DNA of 64,000 nucleotides from Clostridium scatologenes (GCF_000968375.1 NZ_CP009933.1:248001-312000), one strand, 5' to 3'. Shown: positions 10,069-19,999, counted from the stretch's first letter. The notes: generated from the sequence alone by a model not told the origin. Translations and numbers: made by a program.

Positions 10069-10097
10069 TTGCATAAAATTTAAATTTGAGGTATAAT
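10069..10097 (+). promoter_or_regulatory. Promoter of the TetR-family gene
   Basis: TTGCAT (10069-10074), 17-base spacer, TATAAT (10092-10097). A half-like ACTAG at about 10120 overlaps the leader and could be a weak version of the purine operator, which would allow autoregulation. Confidence 0.55.
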
Positions 10098-10138
10098 TTC
10101 ATAATAAAGTATAGTTTTTACTAGAAAGAGGTTATGAT

Positions 10139-10720
10139 ATGTCAAAAGATGCAAAGAAGAATATATTAGATGCAGCTATGAAGGTAATTGCTAGGGAAAA
10201 AATAAGTGGCACTCGTATGCATATGATTGCAAAAGAAACGGATAGAAGTCAAGCTAATTTGCACTATTATTTTCCAACTAAAAATGATATAATGATAGCC
10301 CTTTTAGATGATATACAAAAGCAATTTTCAGAGAATCGTAAGCACTATATTGATTTAGACAATAAAGATATTTTTCAAAATATAAGAGGTTTTTTTGAAC
10401 AAAAGGAAGATGATATTTTAAATAATAAAGAATTAGACTATGTTCAACTTGATTACTGGGTACAAGGTACGGTAAATAAGGAAATAAGGGAAAAATTTCA
10501 GAAAACCTTTAATATATGGCGAAGCGGTATTAAAGAGGTTTTGAGTAGAGGAAAGTTTAAAGATTACGCAGATGATGACTATAAAGATATGCTGACATAT
10601 ATAATGGTATCTTTAATGTTAGGAGCATCACTGCAGTATCTTATTGATGAAGATAAATTTGATTTGAAAAAATATTTTGATATAGCTGAAGGACTTATTG
10701 GTCAGTGTTTAAAAGAATAA
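10139..10720 (+). CDS. TetR-family transcriptional regulator
   Basis: 193 residues. The N-terminal helix-turn-helix is clear: 'KKNILDAAMKVIAREKISGTRMHMIAKETDRSQANLHYYFPTK' style residues 5-48 hold the AxxxGVS-like turn and the 'LHYYFPTKNDI' recognition-helix end. The C-terminal ~140 residues are the helical ligand domain. TetR proteins bind palindromes of 14-20 bases and are released by a small ligand. Its place inside the purine locus makes it the leading candidate to bind the shared ACTAACTAGTTAGT sites, with a purine or intermediate as inducer. That link is inference. Confidence 0.85.
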   Translation: MSKDAKKNILDAAMKVIAREKISGTRMHMIAKETDRSQANLHYYFPTKNDIMIALLDDIQKQFSENRKHYIDLDNKDIFQNIRGFFEQKEDDILNNKELDYVQLDYWVQGTVNKEIREKFQKTFNIWRSGIKEVLSRGKFKDYADDDYKDMLTYIMVSLMLGASLQYLIDEDKFDLKKYFDIAEGLIGQCLKE

Positions 10721-10796
10721 GGTTAGTTATTTACTGTCAAGGATAATAAGATTTTAATTATATATTTATGAAAATTGTAACTATGGGAGTACAAGT

Positions 10797-11729
10797 ATGG
10801 AAAGAGAAAGAAAAATAACAGGAGGTATAATTGTTGCAGCAGGAAAAACATCGGAAGAAAATGAAACGTGGCCATTACGTAAGATCGGTTCCATTACTAT
10901 AATAAAGAGAATTGTTTTAACTTTTCAAAAGGCTGGAATTTCTAATATTGTGGTAGTTACTGGGTATAGGTCTCAGGAAGTTGAGCACAATTTAGCTCAT
11001 TATGGGGTTATATTTCTTTATAATCCAAAGTATGAAGATTCACAGATGATTGATTCAATAAAAATAGGATTGAATTTCTTAAAAAATAAATGTGACCAGA
11101 TAATAGTTAATCCAATAAATGTTCCTTTATTCACACCAGAAACCATTCAAAAAATGATAGAATATGATAAAGAGTTACTTTCACCATGTTATCATTCTAG
11201 AATTGGACATCCTATTTTAATATCTTGTAGATTAATTCACGAAATTTTAAAATACAACGGTGATAAAGGCATGGAGGGGGCTATCCCAAATATTGGGATT
11301 ACAAGGTGCTTAATGAATGTAGAAGATGAGGGGATTTTGAATGGTATAGGAGATCCTTATCACTTACAAAAGCTTTTAAGAAAACATAATCAGCGTATTT
11401 TACATCCATTTGTTAAAATAAGTATTGAAAAGGAAACCTTATTTTTCAATTCAAGAACAAAGTTACTTTTGCTACTAATTCAAAATACACATTCTGTGAG
11501 AAATGCATGTAAGCATATGGCACTTTCTTATAGTAAAGCATGGAATATGTTAAATCAATTGGAAGAAGAATTAGGCTACGCAGTAGTTAAAAGAAAACAT
11601 GGTGGCCGAAATGGTGGAAAAACTTATTTAACAAAAGAAGGAGAAAAATTTTTAAAGAGATATGAGCAATTTGAACACAATGTTCGTCAATATGCAAAAG
11701 ATGAATTCGATAGATTATTTCAGGAATAA
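10797..11729 (+). CDS. MocA-like nucleotidyltransferase domain fused to ModE-type winged helix
   Basis: 310 residues in two parts. Residues ~8-190 follow the MobA/MocA nucleotidyltransferase fold ('GGIIVAAGK...IVVVTGY...SIKIGLNFL'), which normally makes molybdopterin cytosine dinucleotide for xanthine dehydrogenases. The signature is degraded: the Arg-Met-Gly-x-x-Lys part of the GTP/CTP loop is missing and the Asp of the usual G-D-x-P motif is replaced ('NPINVPLF'). Residues ~215-300 match the N-terminal DNA-binding domain of ModE ('LSYSKAWNMLNQLEEELGYAVVKR', then 'GGRNGGKTYLTKEGEKFL'). It precedes the xdh operon and could be an MCD-cofactor enzyme, a regulator, or both. Confidence 0.75.
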   Translation: MERERKITGGIIVAAGKTSEENETWPLRKIGSITIIKRIVLTFQKAGISNIVVVTGYRSQEVEHNLAHYGVIFLYNPKYEDSQMIDSIKIGLNFLKNKCDQIIVNPINVPLFTPETIQKMIEYDKELLSPCYHSRIGHPILISCRLIHEILKYNGDKGMEGAIPNIGITRCLMNVEDEGILNGIGDPYHLQKLLRKHNQRILHPFVKISIEKETLFFNSRTKLLLLLIQNTHSVRNACKHMALSYSKAWNMLNQLEEELGYAVVKRKHGGRNGGKTYLTKEGEKFLKRYEQFEHNVRQYAKDEFDRLFQE

Positions 11730-11773
11730 ATAGAATTTACTAATAGAATAGGCAAGTTCTTTTTATAAAGAAT

Positions 11774-11822
11774 TTGATAAAAATTAACTTCCATTTTATA
11801 ATAATTATAACAGTAATTGTTA
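11774..11822 (+). promoter_or_regulatory. Promoter and dyad upstream of the xdh operon
   Basis: TTGATA (11774-11779), 17 bases, TATAAT (11797-11802), followed by the interrupted palindrome TAACA-GTAAT-TGTTA at 11808-11822. This dyad differs from the ACTAACTAGTTAGT operator, so the xdh operon may answer to another regulator, possibly the ModE-like fusion protein encoded just upstream. Confidence 0.65.
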
Positions 11823-11846
11823 AAAATTATAAATAGGAGGTTATTT

Positions 11847-14411
11847 ATGTTTAGGCTAAATATTAACGGTGAGGATGTAATTTCTGATACTGATAAACCC
11901 CTATTGCGTTTTTTAAGAGATGATTTGAAAATCAATTCTGCAAAAGACGGCTGCAGTGAAGGTGCATGTGGAACATGCACTATTTTAGTAGATGGAAAGG
12001 CAGTAAAAGCTTGTGTACAAAAAGTATCAAGATTTGTGGACAAGAAAATTTTAACTGTTGAGGGATTAAGCAAGAGAGAAAAAGGAGTTTATGAATATTG
12101 TTTTGGAGAAGCAGGTGCAGTGCAGTGTGGTTTTTGCATTCCTGGAATGGTAATTTGTGCAAAAGCTCTCTTAGATGCTAATCCTAATCCAACAAAGTTA
12201 GATGTAAAGAAAGCAATTAGAGGAAATATATGCCGCTGTACTGGATATAAGAAAATAGAAGAGGCCATTCTAATGGCCGCAAGGTATTTTAGGGACAATC
12301 TTAAAATACCAGCACCTGTGTATAAATTGGGAATGAATCAAAGGTTTAAACGTGTGGATGTAGATGAAAAGGTAAATGGAACAGGTATTTTTGTGGATGA
12401 TATTGAACTACCAGAAATGATTTATGCTAAAGCAGTTCGATCTAAATATCCAAGGGCTATTGTCAATAAAATTGATATCAGTAAAGCACAGGCACATCCT
12501 GATTGTGTGAAGGTTTTGCTGGCAAAGGATGTTCCACATAATATTATTGGGCATATAAAACAAGATTGGGATGTAATGATTCCAGAAGGCGGAACAACTA
12601 GGTATATAGGAGATTGTTTGGCATTAATAGCAACTTATCATAGAGACAAGTTAGATGAGGTATGTAAATTGGTTGATGTAGAATACACAGAATTGCAGCC
12701 AGTCACTTCTCCTGAAGATGCTCTGAGAGCAGATTCCCCCCTAATCCATGCAGATGGTAATATTATGAGCCGTTCTATTATACAGCGTGGAAATGCAGAT
12801 GAAGCAATTAAAAATTCTAAATATGTGATAACAAGAAAATATAAAACTCCATTTCAAGAACATGGATTTATGGAACCAGAGTGTGCAATTGCAGCACCTG
12901 AAGGAAAAGATGGTATTTTGCTGTATTCAGGTTCACAATCTGTTTATGATGAGCAGCGTGAAATTTCAAACATGCTTCAAATTCCAAAAGAAAAAGTACA
13001 TTGTCATTCCCAGCTTGTTGGAGGTGGGTTTGGTGGTAAAGAAGATATGAGTGTACAACATCTTGCAGCATTAATGGCATGGCACACAAAAAAACCAGTA
13101 AAAGTAAAGTTTTCAAGACAGGAAAGCTTAAATTATCATGTTAAACGTCATGCAATGGAAATGGAATTTACAACAGCTTGTGATGAAAATGGATATTTGA
13201 CTGCTATGAAAGGCGTAATTATTGCAGATACAGGTGCTTATGCATCTTTAGGTGGACCTGTATTACAAAGAGCATGCACTCATGCTGCAGGACCATATAA
13301 TTATCAGAATATTGACATTTTAGGCATGTCAGTTTATACAAATAACGTTGTTGCTGGAGCATTTCGTGGCTTTGGAGTTACACAAAGCTGCTTTGCAACT
13401 GAAAACAATATCAATCTACTAGCAGATATGGTGGGTATATCACCCTGGGAAATGCGTTATCGTAATGCAATTCGTCCAGGACAGGTACTTCCAAATGGTC
13501 AAATAGCAGATGATAGTGTTGCAATGTCAAAATGCTTGGAAACTGTTAAAGATATATACGAATCAAGCCCTTATGCAGGCATTGCCATAGCATTTAAAAA
13601 CAGTGGAACTGGAGTGGGAAATAGAGATATTGGTCGTTGCATTTTATCTGTGAAAAATGGAAAGGTTCATATTAGAACCTCTGCAGCTTGCATGGGGCAA
13701 GGAATTGCAACAATGTGTACTACTATATTTTGTGAAACAACTGGTTTAAATCCAGCACTTGTTGTTCATGAAAGAGCAGATACTATATATACACCTGATT
13801 CTGGAACTAGCACTGCATCTAGACAAACTGTTGTAACAGGGGAAGCTGTAAGACGTGTATCTGAGAAACTAAAGGTGGAATTAAATAAAGGATTAAATCT
13901 TTACGATTTAGAAGGAAAGGAATTCTATGGGGAATATTCTGCAAAAACAGATCCAATGGGATCTCCAAAGAAAAATCCAGTGAGTCATGTAAGCTATAGT
14001 TATGGGGCTCAAGTTGTTATTCTTAATGAGAAGGGAAAGGTTGAAAAGGTAGTTGCAGCATATGATGTTGGAACACCTGTTAATATTCAGTCTGTTGAAG
14101 GACAAATTGAAGGCGGAATTGTTATGGGACTTGGATATGCTTTGACAGAAGAGTTTAAAGTTGAGGGTGGCTATCCCAAGACCAAGTTAGGAACACTGGG
14201 ACTTATGAGATCAACAGATACTCCAGAACTTGAAGTTATTCTTGTACAAGGTAATGGAAAAATTCCTGAAGCTTATGGAGCAAAAGGTTGCGGAGAATTA
14301 TGTCTGATTCCAACAGCACCAGCTTGTGCTCATGCATACTACAGATTAGATGGCAAATTCCGTAATCAACTGCCACTGAAAGATACATTTTATAAAAGAA
14401 CAAAGAAATAA
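11847..14411 (+). CDS. xdhD: Selenium-dependent-type xanthine dehydrogenase, fused Fe-S and molybdenum domains
   Basis: 854 residues from ATG 11847 (TAGGAGG 7 bases upstream; an earlier TTG at 11817 has no site). Residues 1-150 are the [2Fe-2S] module, with plant-type 'CSEGACGTCTIL' and the second cluster 'CGFCIPGM...CRCTGYKK'. From ~175 the molybdenum-binding domains follow, with 'GGGFGGKED', 'AFRGFGVTQS' and the C-terminal 'GAKGCGE' that carries the catalytic Glu. There is no FAD domain. This two-domain fusion matches E. coli XdhD and the selenium-dependent XDH family, which use a labile selenium on molybdenum. It probably oxidises xanthine/hypoxanthine or works reductively on urate, using the FAD subunit or YgfK as partner. 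Confidence 0.85.
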   Translation: MFRLNINGEDVISDTDKPLLRFLRDDLKINSAKDGCSEGACGTCTILVDGKAVKACVQKVSRFVDKKILTVEGLSKREKGVYEYCFGEAGAVQCGFCIPGMVICAKALLDANPNPTKLDVKKAIRGNICRCTGYKKIEEAILMAARYFRDNLKIPAPVYKLGMNQRFKRVDVDEKVNGTGIFVDDIELPEMIYAKAVRSKYPRAIVNKIDISKAQAHPDCVKVLLAKDVPHNIIGHIKQDWDVMIPEGGTTRYIGDCLALIATYHRDKLDEVCKLVDVEYTELQPVTSPEDALRADSPLIHADGNIMSRSIIQRGNADEAIKNSKYVITRKYKTPFQEHGFMEPECAIAAPEGKDGILLYSGSQSVYDEQREISNMLQIPKEKVHCHSQLVGGGFGGKEDMSVQHLAALMAWHTKKPVKVKFSRQESLNYHVKRHAMEMEFTTACDENGYLTAMKGVIIADTGAYASLGGPVLQRACTHAAGPYNYQNIDILGMSVYTNNVVAGAFRGFGVTQSCFATENNINLLADMVGISPWEMRYRNAIRPGQVLPNGQIADDSVAMSKCLETVKDIYESSPYAGIAIAFKNSGTGVGNRDIGRCILSVKNGKVHIRTSAACMGQGIATMCTTIFCETTGLNPALVVHERADTIYTPDSGTSTASRQTVVTGEAVRRVSEKLKVELNKGLNLYDLEGKEFYGEYSAKTDPMGSPKKNPVSHVSYSYGAQVVILNEKGKVEKVVAAYDVGTPVNIQSVEGQIEGGIVMGLGYALTEEFKVEGGYPKTKLGTLGLMRSTDTPELEVILVQGNGKIPEAYGAKGCGELCLIPTAPACAHAYYRLDGKFRNQLPLKDTFYKRTKK

Positions 14412-14478
14412 AAAGTTAATTTATTATATAAGCTGTGACTTTTTTCAAAGTTTTATGAATTATACATGGGGGGATTGT

Positions 14479-16593
14479 ATGAAAAATATTAGCAAGTCTG
14501 TAAAGAAAAAAGATCATGAGCTAAAGATGAGTGGTCATGCTATTTATGTAGATGATTATGCAATGGATGATATGCTCTACGGCAAGCTATTACATTCAAC
14601 AAAGGCAAAAGCTAAGATTATGGATATTCGTATTCCAAAATTGCCTGAAGGATACTTTGTAGTTGATAAAAATGATGTGACAGGTGTAAACCGTGTTGCA
14701 ATAGTGGAGAATGATACACCTGTTTATGCTGAAAACACTGTAGAGTATGTTGGAGAACCTATTTTAATGGTTGTGGGACCTGATATTAAAGAAATTAAGA
14801 GGATTTTAGGTGAAATTGTTATAGTATATGAAGAACAAATTCCTGTCTTGGACATGAGAAAGTCTGATACTGTTTTTTTTCATTATAAATGTGAAAAAGG
14901 GGATGTTTATAAGGCTTTAAAAGAAGCTGATGAAGTCTTTGTTGAAACCTTTGAAACAGGTTATCAGGAACAAGCATATCTTGAAACTCAGGGAATAATT
15001 GCTTATCCACATGATGGACGAATGACCATACGTGGTTCTATGCAGTGTCCTTATTATGTATATGGTGCAGTTTCAAAGGCTCTAGGATATGCTGAAAAGG
15101 ATATTCAGATTATTCAGGATGTTACTGGAGGAGGCTTTGGAGGTAAAGAAGATTTTCCTTCTATACTTGCATGTCAGACTGCAGTGGCAGCTAAAAAAGC
15201 TAATAAACCTGTAAAAGTAATATTTGACAGGCGAGAAGATATGGAATTTACTTCAAAGCGACATCCATCTATTTGTACCTATAAAGTGGCGGTTAAAGAT
15301 GGCACAATTACAGGCATGGATATTGATGTGTTGTTCAATAGTGGTGCATATACTACACTTTCTCCTGTTGTTTTACAACGTGGAGTAATTTGTGCAAGTG
15401 GTGTGTATAGAGTAGAAAATTTGCATATCGAAGGACGTGCAGTTAAGACAAATACAGTACCTTGTGGTGCATACCGTGGCTTTGGTGCTCCACAGACTTT
15501 CTTTGCAGTAGAGATGATGATGAATCATATTGCAAAGAACATGGGCGTAGATTCTCTTGAACTAAAGGAAAAATATATGGTCAAACAAGGTGACTCTACT
15601 TCTACAAGTGGAAAGTATCATTTTTATGTACCTTTGCCTGAAATGATCAAGAGAGTTGATGAGCTTGCTAGTTATCGTAAAAAGCGTAAGATGTATAAGA
15701 ATCAAAATGGTAGATACCGAAAAGGTATTGGCATGTCATTGTTTTTCCATGGTTGTGGTTTCACAGGAAGTGGAGAACGTGATCTGATAAAGGCTGTTGT
15801 AAAAATTAGAAAAAACATAGATGATACAGTAGAACTCTTAGTAAGCAACTCAGACATAGGACAGGGCATTAAAACCACATTTTGCAAAATTGTTGCAGAT
15901 ACTCTTGGTATTTCTTATGATAGAGTAATTGTAAATAATCCAGATACAGATAGTGTACCTGATTCGGGTCCTACTGTAGCAAGTCGTTCTTTAATGGTAG
16001 TTGGAGAATTGCTTAGACGTGCAGCAGAAAAACTTAAGGGAGAATGGAAGAGTGGAGAAGAACAAATTGTAGAGGAACATTTTGTGGAGCCTGACTTTAT
16101 GATTCCATTTAATCTGGAAAAATTCACAGGAGACGCTTATCCAACTTTTTCATGGTCTGTAAATGTAATAGAAGTGGAGGTTGATACACTTACTGCTATT
16201 ACAAAGGTAGCTGGAGCATGGGGAATTTTTGATGTAGGTGTTCCTATAGACATGAATATTATACAGGGACAGATGCAGGGAGGTTTTTTGCAAGGGATTG
16301 GATATGCTTCTATGGAACATATGGAATGCAATGATAAAGGTGTAATTCGTAATAATAGCTACAGTGATTATATTATTCCAACATCAGTAGATGTACCCAA
16401 TCTTGTAACTGAAATAGTAGATAATCCATATAGTTATGGTCCATATGGAGCAAAAGGTGCAGGTGAACTTCCTCTTGTTGGTGCAGCTCCAGCTTATGTG
16501 GAAGCCGTGGAAAATGCGCTTGATGTAAATTTAAATAAAGCTCCATTTACTCAAGAAGACACAATGAAGGTTTTACAGGAGGTGCTTAAGTAA
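14479..16593 (+). CDS. xdhA: Xanthine dehydrogenase, molybdenum-binding subunit
   Basis: 704 residues from ATG 14479, which has GGGGGG five bases upstream; an earlier in-frame ATG at 14455 lacks a site. The protein has the aldehyde oxidase/xanthine dehydrogenase a/b hammerhead domain (~10-110) and the molybdopterin-binding domains: 'GGGFGGKEDF', 'PCGAYRGFGAPQT' and 'GAKGAGELPLVGAAPAY' with the catalytic Glu. It forms a heterotrimer with the Fe-S and FAD subunits encoded next (stop and start overlap at 16593). It shares roughly the same domains as the preceding XdhD-like protein but is a separate paralogue. Confidence 0.92.
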   Translation: MKNISKSVKKKDHELKMSGHAIYVDDYAMDDMLYGKLLHSTKAKAKIMDIRIPKLPEGYFVVDKNDVTGVNRVAIVENDTPVYAENTVEYVGEPILMVVGPDIKEIKRILGEIVIVYEEQIPVLDMRKSDTVFFHYKCEKGDVYKALKEADEVFVETFETGYQEQAYLETQGIIAYPHDGRMTIRGSMQCPYYVYGAVSKALGYAEKDIQIIQDVTGGGFGGKEDFPSILACQTAVAAKKANKPVKVIFDRREDMEFTSKRHPSICTYKVAVKDGTITGMDIDVLFNSGAYTTLSPVVLQRGVICASGVYRVENLHIEGRAVKTNTVPCGAYRGFGAPQTFFAVEMMMNHIAKNMGVDSLELKEKYMVKQGDSTSTSGKYHFYVPLPEMIKRVDELASYRKKRKMYKNQNGRYRKGIGMSLFFHGCGFTGSGERDLIKAVVKIRKNIDDTVELLVSNSDIGQGIKTTFCKIVADTLGISYDRVIVNNPDTDSVPDSGPTVASRSLMVVGELLRRAAEKLKGEWKSGEEQIVEEHFVEPDFMIPFNLEKFTGDAYPTFSWSVNVIEVEVDTLTAITKVAGAWGIFDVGVPIDMNIIQGQMQGGFLQGIGYASMEHMECNDKGVIRNNSYSDYIIPTSVDVPNLVTEIVDNPYSYGPYGAKGAGELPLVGAAPAYVEAVENALDVNLNKAPFTQEDTMKVLQEVLK

Positions 16594-17060
16594 TGATAAA
16601 ATTTATGCTTAATGGGAAAGAAGTTAGGTCTTCTGCCAGGGGAAATGAGCGTTTACTTGATGTACTTAGAAATGAGTTTCATATTACTGGGGTAAAATGT
16701 GGCTGTAAGGAAGGAGAATGTGGTGCTTGTTCTGTTATACTTGATGGAAAACTAGTTAACTCCTGCCTAGTAGCAGTAGGAAGTATATATGGAAGTAATG
16801 TTATGACTATTGAAGGATATCGTGGAACCAAACGATTTGAAGTTCTTGATAAGGCATATGCGTATGTTAGTGCAGTGCAGTGTGGTTTTTGCATTCCTGG
16901 TATGGTACTTGCATCTGAATGCATACTTTCAAAAAATCCCAATCCTACAGAAGAAGAAATTAGAGAAGGCATTTCCGGAAATCTTTGTAGATGTACTGGA
17001 TATAATGCAATTGTTAAAGCCATTGGTATTGCAGCAAAGGAGGGAAAAGGTTTATGGTAG
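16593..17060 (+). CDS. xdhC: Xanthine dehydrogenase, [2Fe-2S] subunit
   Basis: 155 residues, typical for the small Fe-S subunit. Plant-type cluster ligands lie in 'CGCKEGECGACSVIL' (~37-51) with a following 'NSCLVA', and the second cluster is in 'CGFCIPGMV' and 'CRCTGYN' (~102-140). It passes electrons from the molybdenum centre to FAD. Its ATG overlaps the xdhA stop (TAATG), and its own end overlaps the next gene by seven bases, so the three are translationally coupled. Confidence 0.93.
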   Translation: MIKFMLNGKEVRSSARGNERLLDVLRNEFHITGVKCGCKEGECGACSVILDGKLVNSCLVAVGSIYGSNVMTIEGYRGTKRFEVLDKAYAYVSAVQCGFCIPGMVLASECILSKNPNPTEEEIREGISGNLCRCTGYNAIVKAIGIAAKEGKGLW

Positions 17061-17872
17061 ATAGTTATAGGGTATTATCTTTAAAGAAAGCACTGCATAT
17101 TCTTGCAAAAGAGGATGTCACCCCTTATGCAGGAGGAACGGATTTAATGATTAAAGCAAATGAAGATGACAGATATTTATTTTTAAATAAGATAACTGAG
17201 ATGAAAAACATAGTAGAAGATGAAAAATACATTCGTATTGGTGCAGGCGTTACTTTTTCAGATGTTATTAAAAGTAAATTAATTCCTACCATTTTAAAAG
17301 AAGCAGTATCACAGATTGCAGCACCTGCAATTCGAAACCTAGGTACCGTTGGAGGAAATATATGCAATGGTTCACCTAAAGCAGACAGCGCACTTATCTT
17401 TTTTGTTACAGATTCCAAATTACGTCTTGTGAGCAGTAAAGAGGAGAGAGTTATTCCCATTAATGAATTTTATCTTGGGAGAAAAAAGACTTCTCTTAAA
17501 AAGGATGAATTACTTGTCGAAATTCTTATGAGTAAGGAAGGCTTTGACAACTATTACTATAAGAAGGTAGGAGCAAGAAATGCCTTAGCAATTTCCAGAG
17601 TATCCTTTGCAGGTATTCTTAATATAGAAAACAATAAAATTTCTAATTGCAGTACAGCCTTTGGTGCAGTTAGTGATGTTATCATAAGGTGTCCAGATAT
17701 TGATAAAATGCTTATTGGCAAGACTATTCAAGAAGCAAAAGCTTTAAAAAAAGATTATCTTTCAGCATATGATAAGGTTATTGTTCCCATAAAAGGCAGA
17801 ATTTCAGCAGAATATAGGAAGACTGTATGTATGAATTTGCTTAGAGATTTTCTTGAAAGCAATGGGATTTAA
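17054..17872 (+). CDS. xdhB: Xanthine dehydrogenase, FAD-binding subunit
   Basis: 272 residues. The FAD pyrophosphate motifs 'YAGGTDLMIKAN' (~23-34) and 'AAPAIRNLGTVGGNICNGSPKAD' (~90-112) are those of the CO dehydrogenase/xanthine dehydrogenase flavoprotein family. The C-terminal domain is complete. It transfers electrons from the Fe-S subunit to NAD+ or ferredoxin. It starts inside the end of xdhC (ATGGTAG). It is the only FAD subunit in the window, so it may also serve the XdhD-like fusion. The operon ends at fold-back element 2. Confidence 0.92.
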   Translation: MVDSYRVLSLKKALHILAKEDVTPYAGGTDLMIKANEDDRYLFLNKITEMKNIVEDEKYIRIGAGVTFSDVIKSKLIPTILKEAVSQIAAPAIRNLGTVGGNICNGSPKADSALIFFVTDSKLRLVSSKEERVIPINEFYLGRKKTSLKKDELLVEILMSKEGFDNYYYKKVGARNALAISRVSFAGILNIENNKISNCSTAFGAVSDVIIRCPDIDKMLIGKTIQEAKALKKDYLSAYDKVIVPIKGRISAEYRKTVCMNLLRDFLESNGI

Positions 17873-17898
17873 ATATACAAAATTTTGAAATAAGCATA

Positions 17899-18725
17899 AT
17901 GCGACACAAGAATGCAGTGGAAGTTTGAATTTTAACTTTTACTCCGTGATATATGATAAGTGTTTCATCACGGCTAAATGTTTTAATTATTCTAAAGCTC
18001 GAAGTTTTTGAAAGCCTAAGAACTTTGTCAAACTCGGTTCCCTCAGACAGGACTAAAGTTCTAAGACTTTCAAAAACTTCAAGCTAAGAATAATACTAAA
18101 ACAATTTAGCTAATGTGATGAAACACTTATCATATATCACTGCATAAAAGTTAAAATTCAAACTAGTAACTTCAAGTGTACGCATCTAATTGCGTTGTTA
18201 TAGATAATTTCAGTAAGTCAAAATTGTATTCATAATCATAACTTATGACAATTAAAAATTAAGGCGGAGCCTGATGCTTGGCTAATATATTTAGTTTAAA
18301 AAGAAGTTGTTTTTTATTTTATAGAAATACCTCGAAAGAGATTTATTGTTTATGTCGTTGAAAAATATTAGGTAATAAGTATTATGAAAGCTACGCTTTT
18401 TTTCTAAAGGGCTATAGTTATAATGTATTATAAGCAATTTTTTATATTAGAATTACAATAGTTACTACACAACTTTTTAGGTGGAGGGAGCTTTGAATAT
18501 ATGGTGTATAAAAGCTTTTGAGAGAATTTAGGAGCTCTTATGTCTAAAATTTAAAAAATCCTGTAATTTGAATCAGGACGATTCAAGCCGCGAAAGTCCC
18601 AAGGATGGGACATTTGAGCGGGTAGGGATTTTTTAAATTTTAGGCATTAGAGCTCCTTAATGAACGGTTGGCTTTTATACACCATATATTCAATGCGGAC
18701 TCCACCTAAAAAGTTGCGTCGCAAT
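17899..18725. mobile_element. Fold-back element 2 (expanded MITE-like copy)
   Basis: 827 bp between the convergent xdhB and dpaL genes. The ends are inverted: ATGCGACACAAG (17899-17910) and TTGCGTCGCAAT (18714-18725). The left ~500 bp follow element 1, including the AAGGCGGAGCCTGATG core near 18263. Two parts differ. The small hairpin is expanded to a 185-base nested fold-back (17951-18135, outer 20 bp exact). The right hairpin has been replaced by an unrelated one, with 16-base exact arms at 18471-18486 and 18700-18715 and a structured loop (18560-18625). No open frame of note. Its hairpins probably terminate both flanking operons. Confidence 0.7.
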
Positions 18726-18762
18726 ATTTTTAAATTGCGGGATTTGCGTTATCAATTCTTGA

Positions 18763-19944
18763 CTATAGACTTTGATAGTCACCGTTCCAAACTATGTTCC
18801 TATATATTTGTGGATCAGTATCTCCTTCCGTGCTAACGAGTAAAACTTTGGAGTTTTTATCAAGTTTTAATGTTTCGCGTAAGTCTTTATATTTGGTTTC
18901 GGATAAAATGGATAAAAGTCCTGCTGTTACAGCTCCTGATTCACCGGATATTATTCTATTGTCGCCTTTAAGAGGATTTCCTAAGACACGCATTCCCCTT
19001 GCTGTTACCCAATCAGGGGCTGATACGAATACATCTGTACAGTATTTCAAAATATCCCAGCCAACAGGGTTAGGTTCACCACAAGCAAGACCAGCCATTA
19101 TAGTATTCATTTCTCCTGTGACAGCTTCAATTTTACCTGCTTTGCAGGATCTATAAAAACAATCAGCCTTTTCAGGTTCTACAATAACGATCTTTGGTGG
19201 ATTTTTTTCAAATTTGGAAACAAATATACTTGCTATAACAGAAGCAAAGGCTCCTACACCTGCTTGTAAAAATACATGAGTTGGAATAGTTTCATGTAAT
19301 TGTTCAATAGCTTCTTGAGCTAAAGTAGAATATCCTTTCATTATCCATGTAGGAACTTCAGTATATCCTTCCCAAGCTGTATCCTGAATAACTTCCCATC
19401 CATTTTTGGAAGCTTGTTCAGCTGTAAAACGTACTGTATCATCATAATTCCAATCAGTTACGCTTACATTTGCATCAAATTCAGCTATATTATTTACTCT
19501 ATTTTGGGTGCTTCCCTTAGGCATATATACAATACATTTATATCCAAGCTGCTTTGCCATCCAGGTAACTCCTCTTCCATGATTACCATCTGTAGTTGTA
19601 GCAAAAATAAGATTTCCTAGTTCACTTTTTATTTTTTTAGATTTTAATGCTGAAAATGGAAGCTCAGATATGTCCTTACCTAATTTTTGTGATAGGTGTT
19701 TACCAATAGCATAGGAAGCACCTAATACTTTAAATGCATTTAATCCAAAGCGAAGAGATTCATCTTTTACAAAGATATTAGATAGTCCTAAGAAATTTGC
19801 TAATTGATCTAATTTGACGAGAGGAGTTTGTTTATATTGCTCAAAACTTTCATGGAAGCTTTTAACTTCATATAAGTCACTTTTATTTAATAAAGGTTTA
19901 TGTTCATTAACATTTTTTTTACTATTAACAATACATTTCAACAA
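18763..19944 (-). CDS. dpaL: 2,3-diaminopropionate ammonia-lyase
   Basis: 393 residues of the fold-type II PLP family. The cofactor Lys lies in 'RFGLNAFKVLGASYA' (K72), matching the E. coli enzyme (YgeX), and 'TTDGNHGRGVTWMAKQLG' is the conserved active-site helix. It cleaves 2,3-diaminopropionate to pyruvate and two ammonia. In recently described anaerobic urate-degrading clusters this enzyme handles the three-carbon product of ring opening. The start is a TTG: 19944, or the adjacent TTG at 19941, which lies at better spacing (7 bases) from GGGGGTGG. It has its own promoter with the purine operator. Confidence 0.93.
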   Translation of the reverse strand: MLKCIVNSKKNVNEHKPLLNKSDLYEVKSFHESFEQYKQTPLVKLDQLANFLGLSNIFVKDESLRFGLNAFKVLGASYAIGKHLSQKLGKDISELPFSALKSKKIKSELGNLIFATTTDGNHGRGVTWMAKQLGYKCIVYMPKGSTQNRVNNIAEFDANVSVTDWNYDDTVRFTAEQASKNGWEVIQDTAWEGYTEVPTWIMKGYSTLAQEAIEQLHETIPTHVFLQAGVGAFASVIASIFVSKFEKNPPKIVIVEPEKADCFYRSCKAGKIEAVTGEMNTIMAGLACGEPNPVGWDILKYCTDVFVSAPDWVTARGMRVLGNPLKGDNRIISGESGAVTAGLLSILSETKYKDLRETLKLDKNSKVLLVSTEGDTDPQIYRNIVWNGDYQSL

Positions 19945-19999
19945 TAAGCCACCCCCGAAAAAATTACAAAATTTTAATATAAAATTTATTTTAAATACT

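Noticed and set aside
18471..18715. Named structured RNA gene in the right hairpin of element 2
   Set aside because: The loop has internal pairing, but I could not match it to any known RNA family, and only one copy is present in the window.
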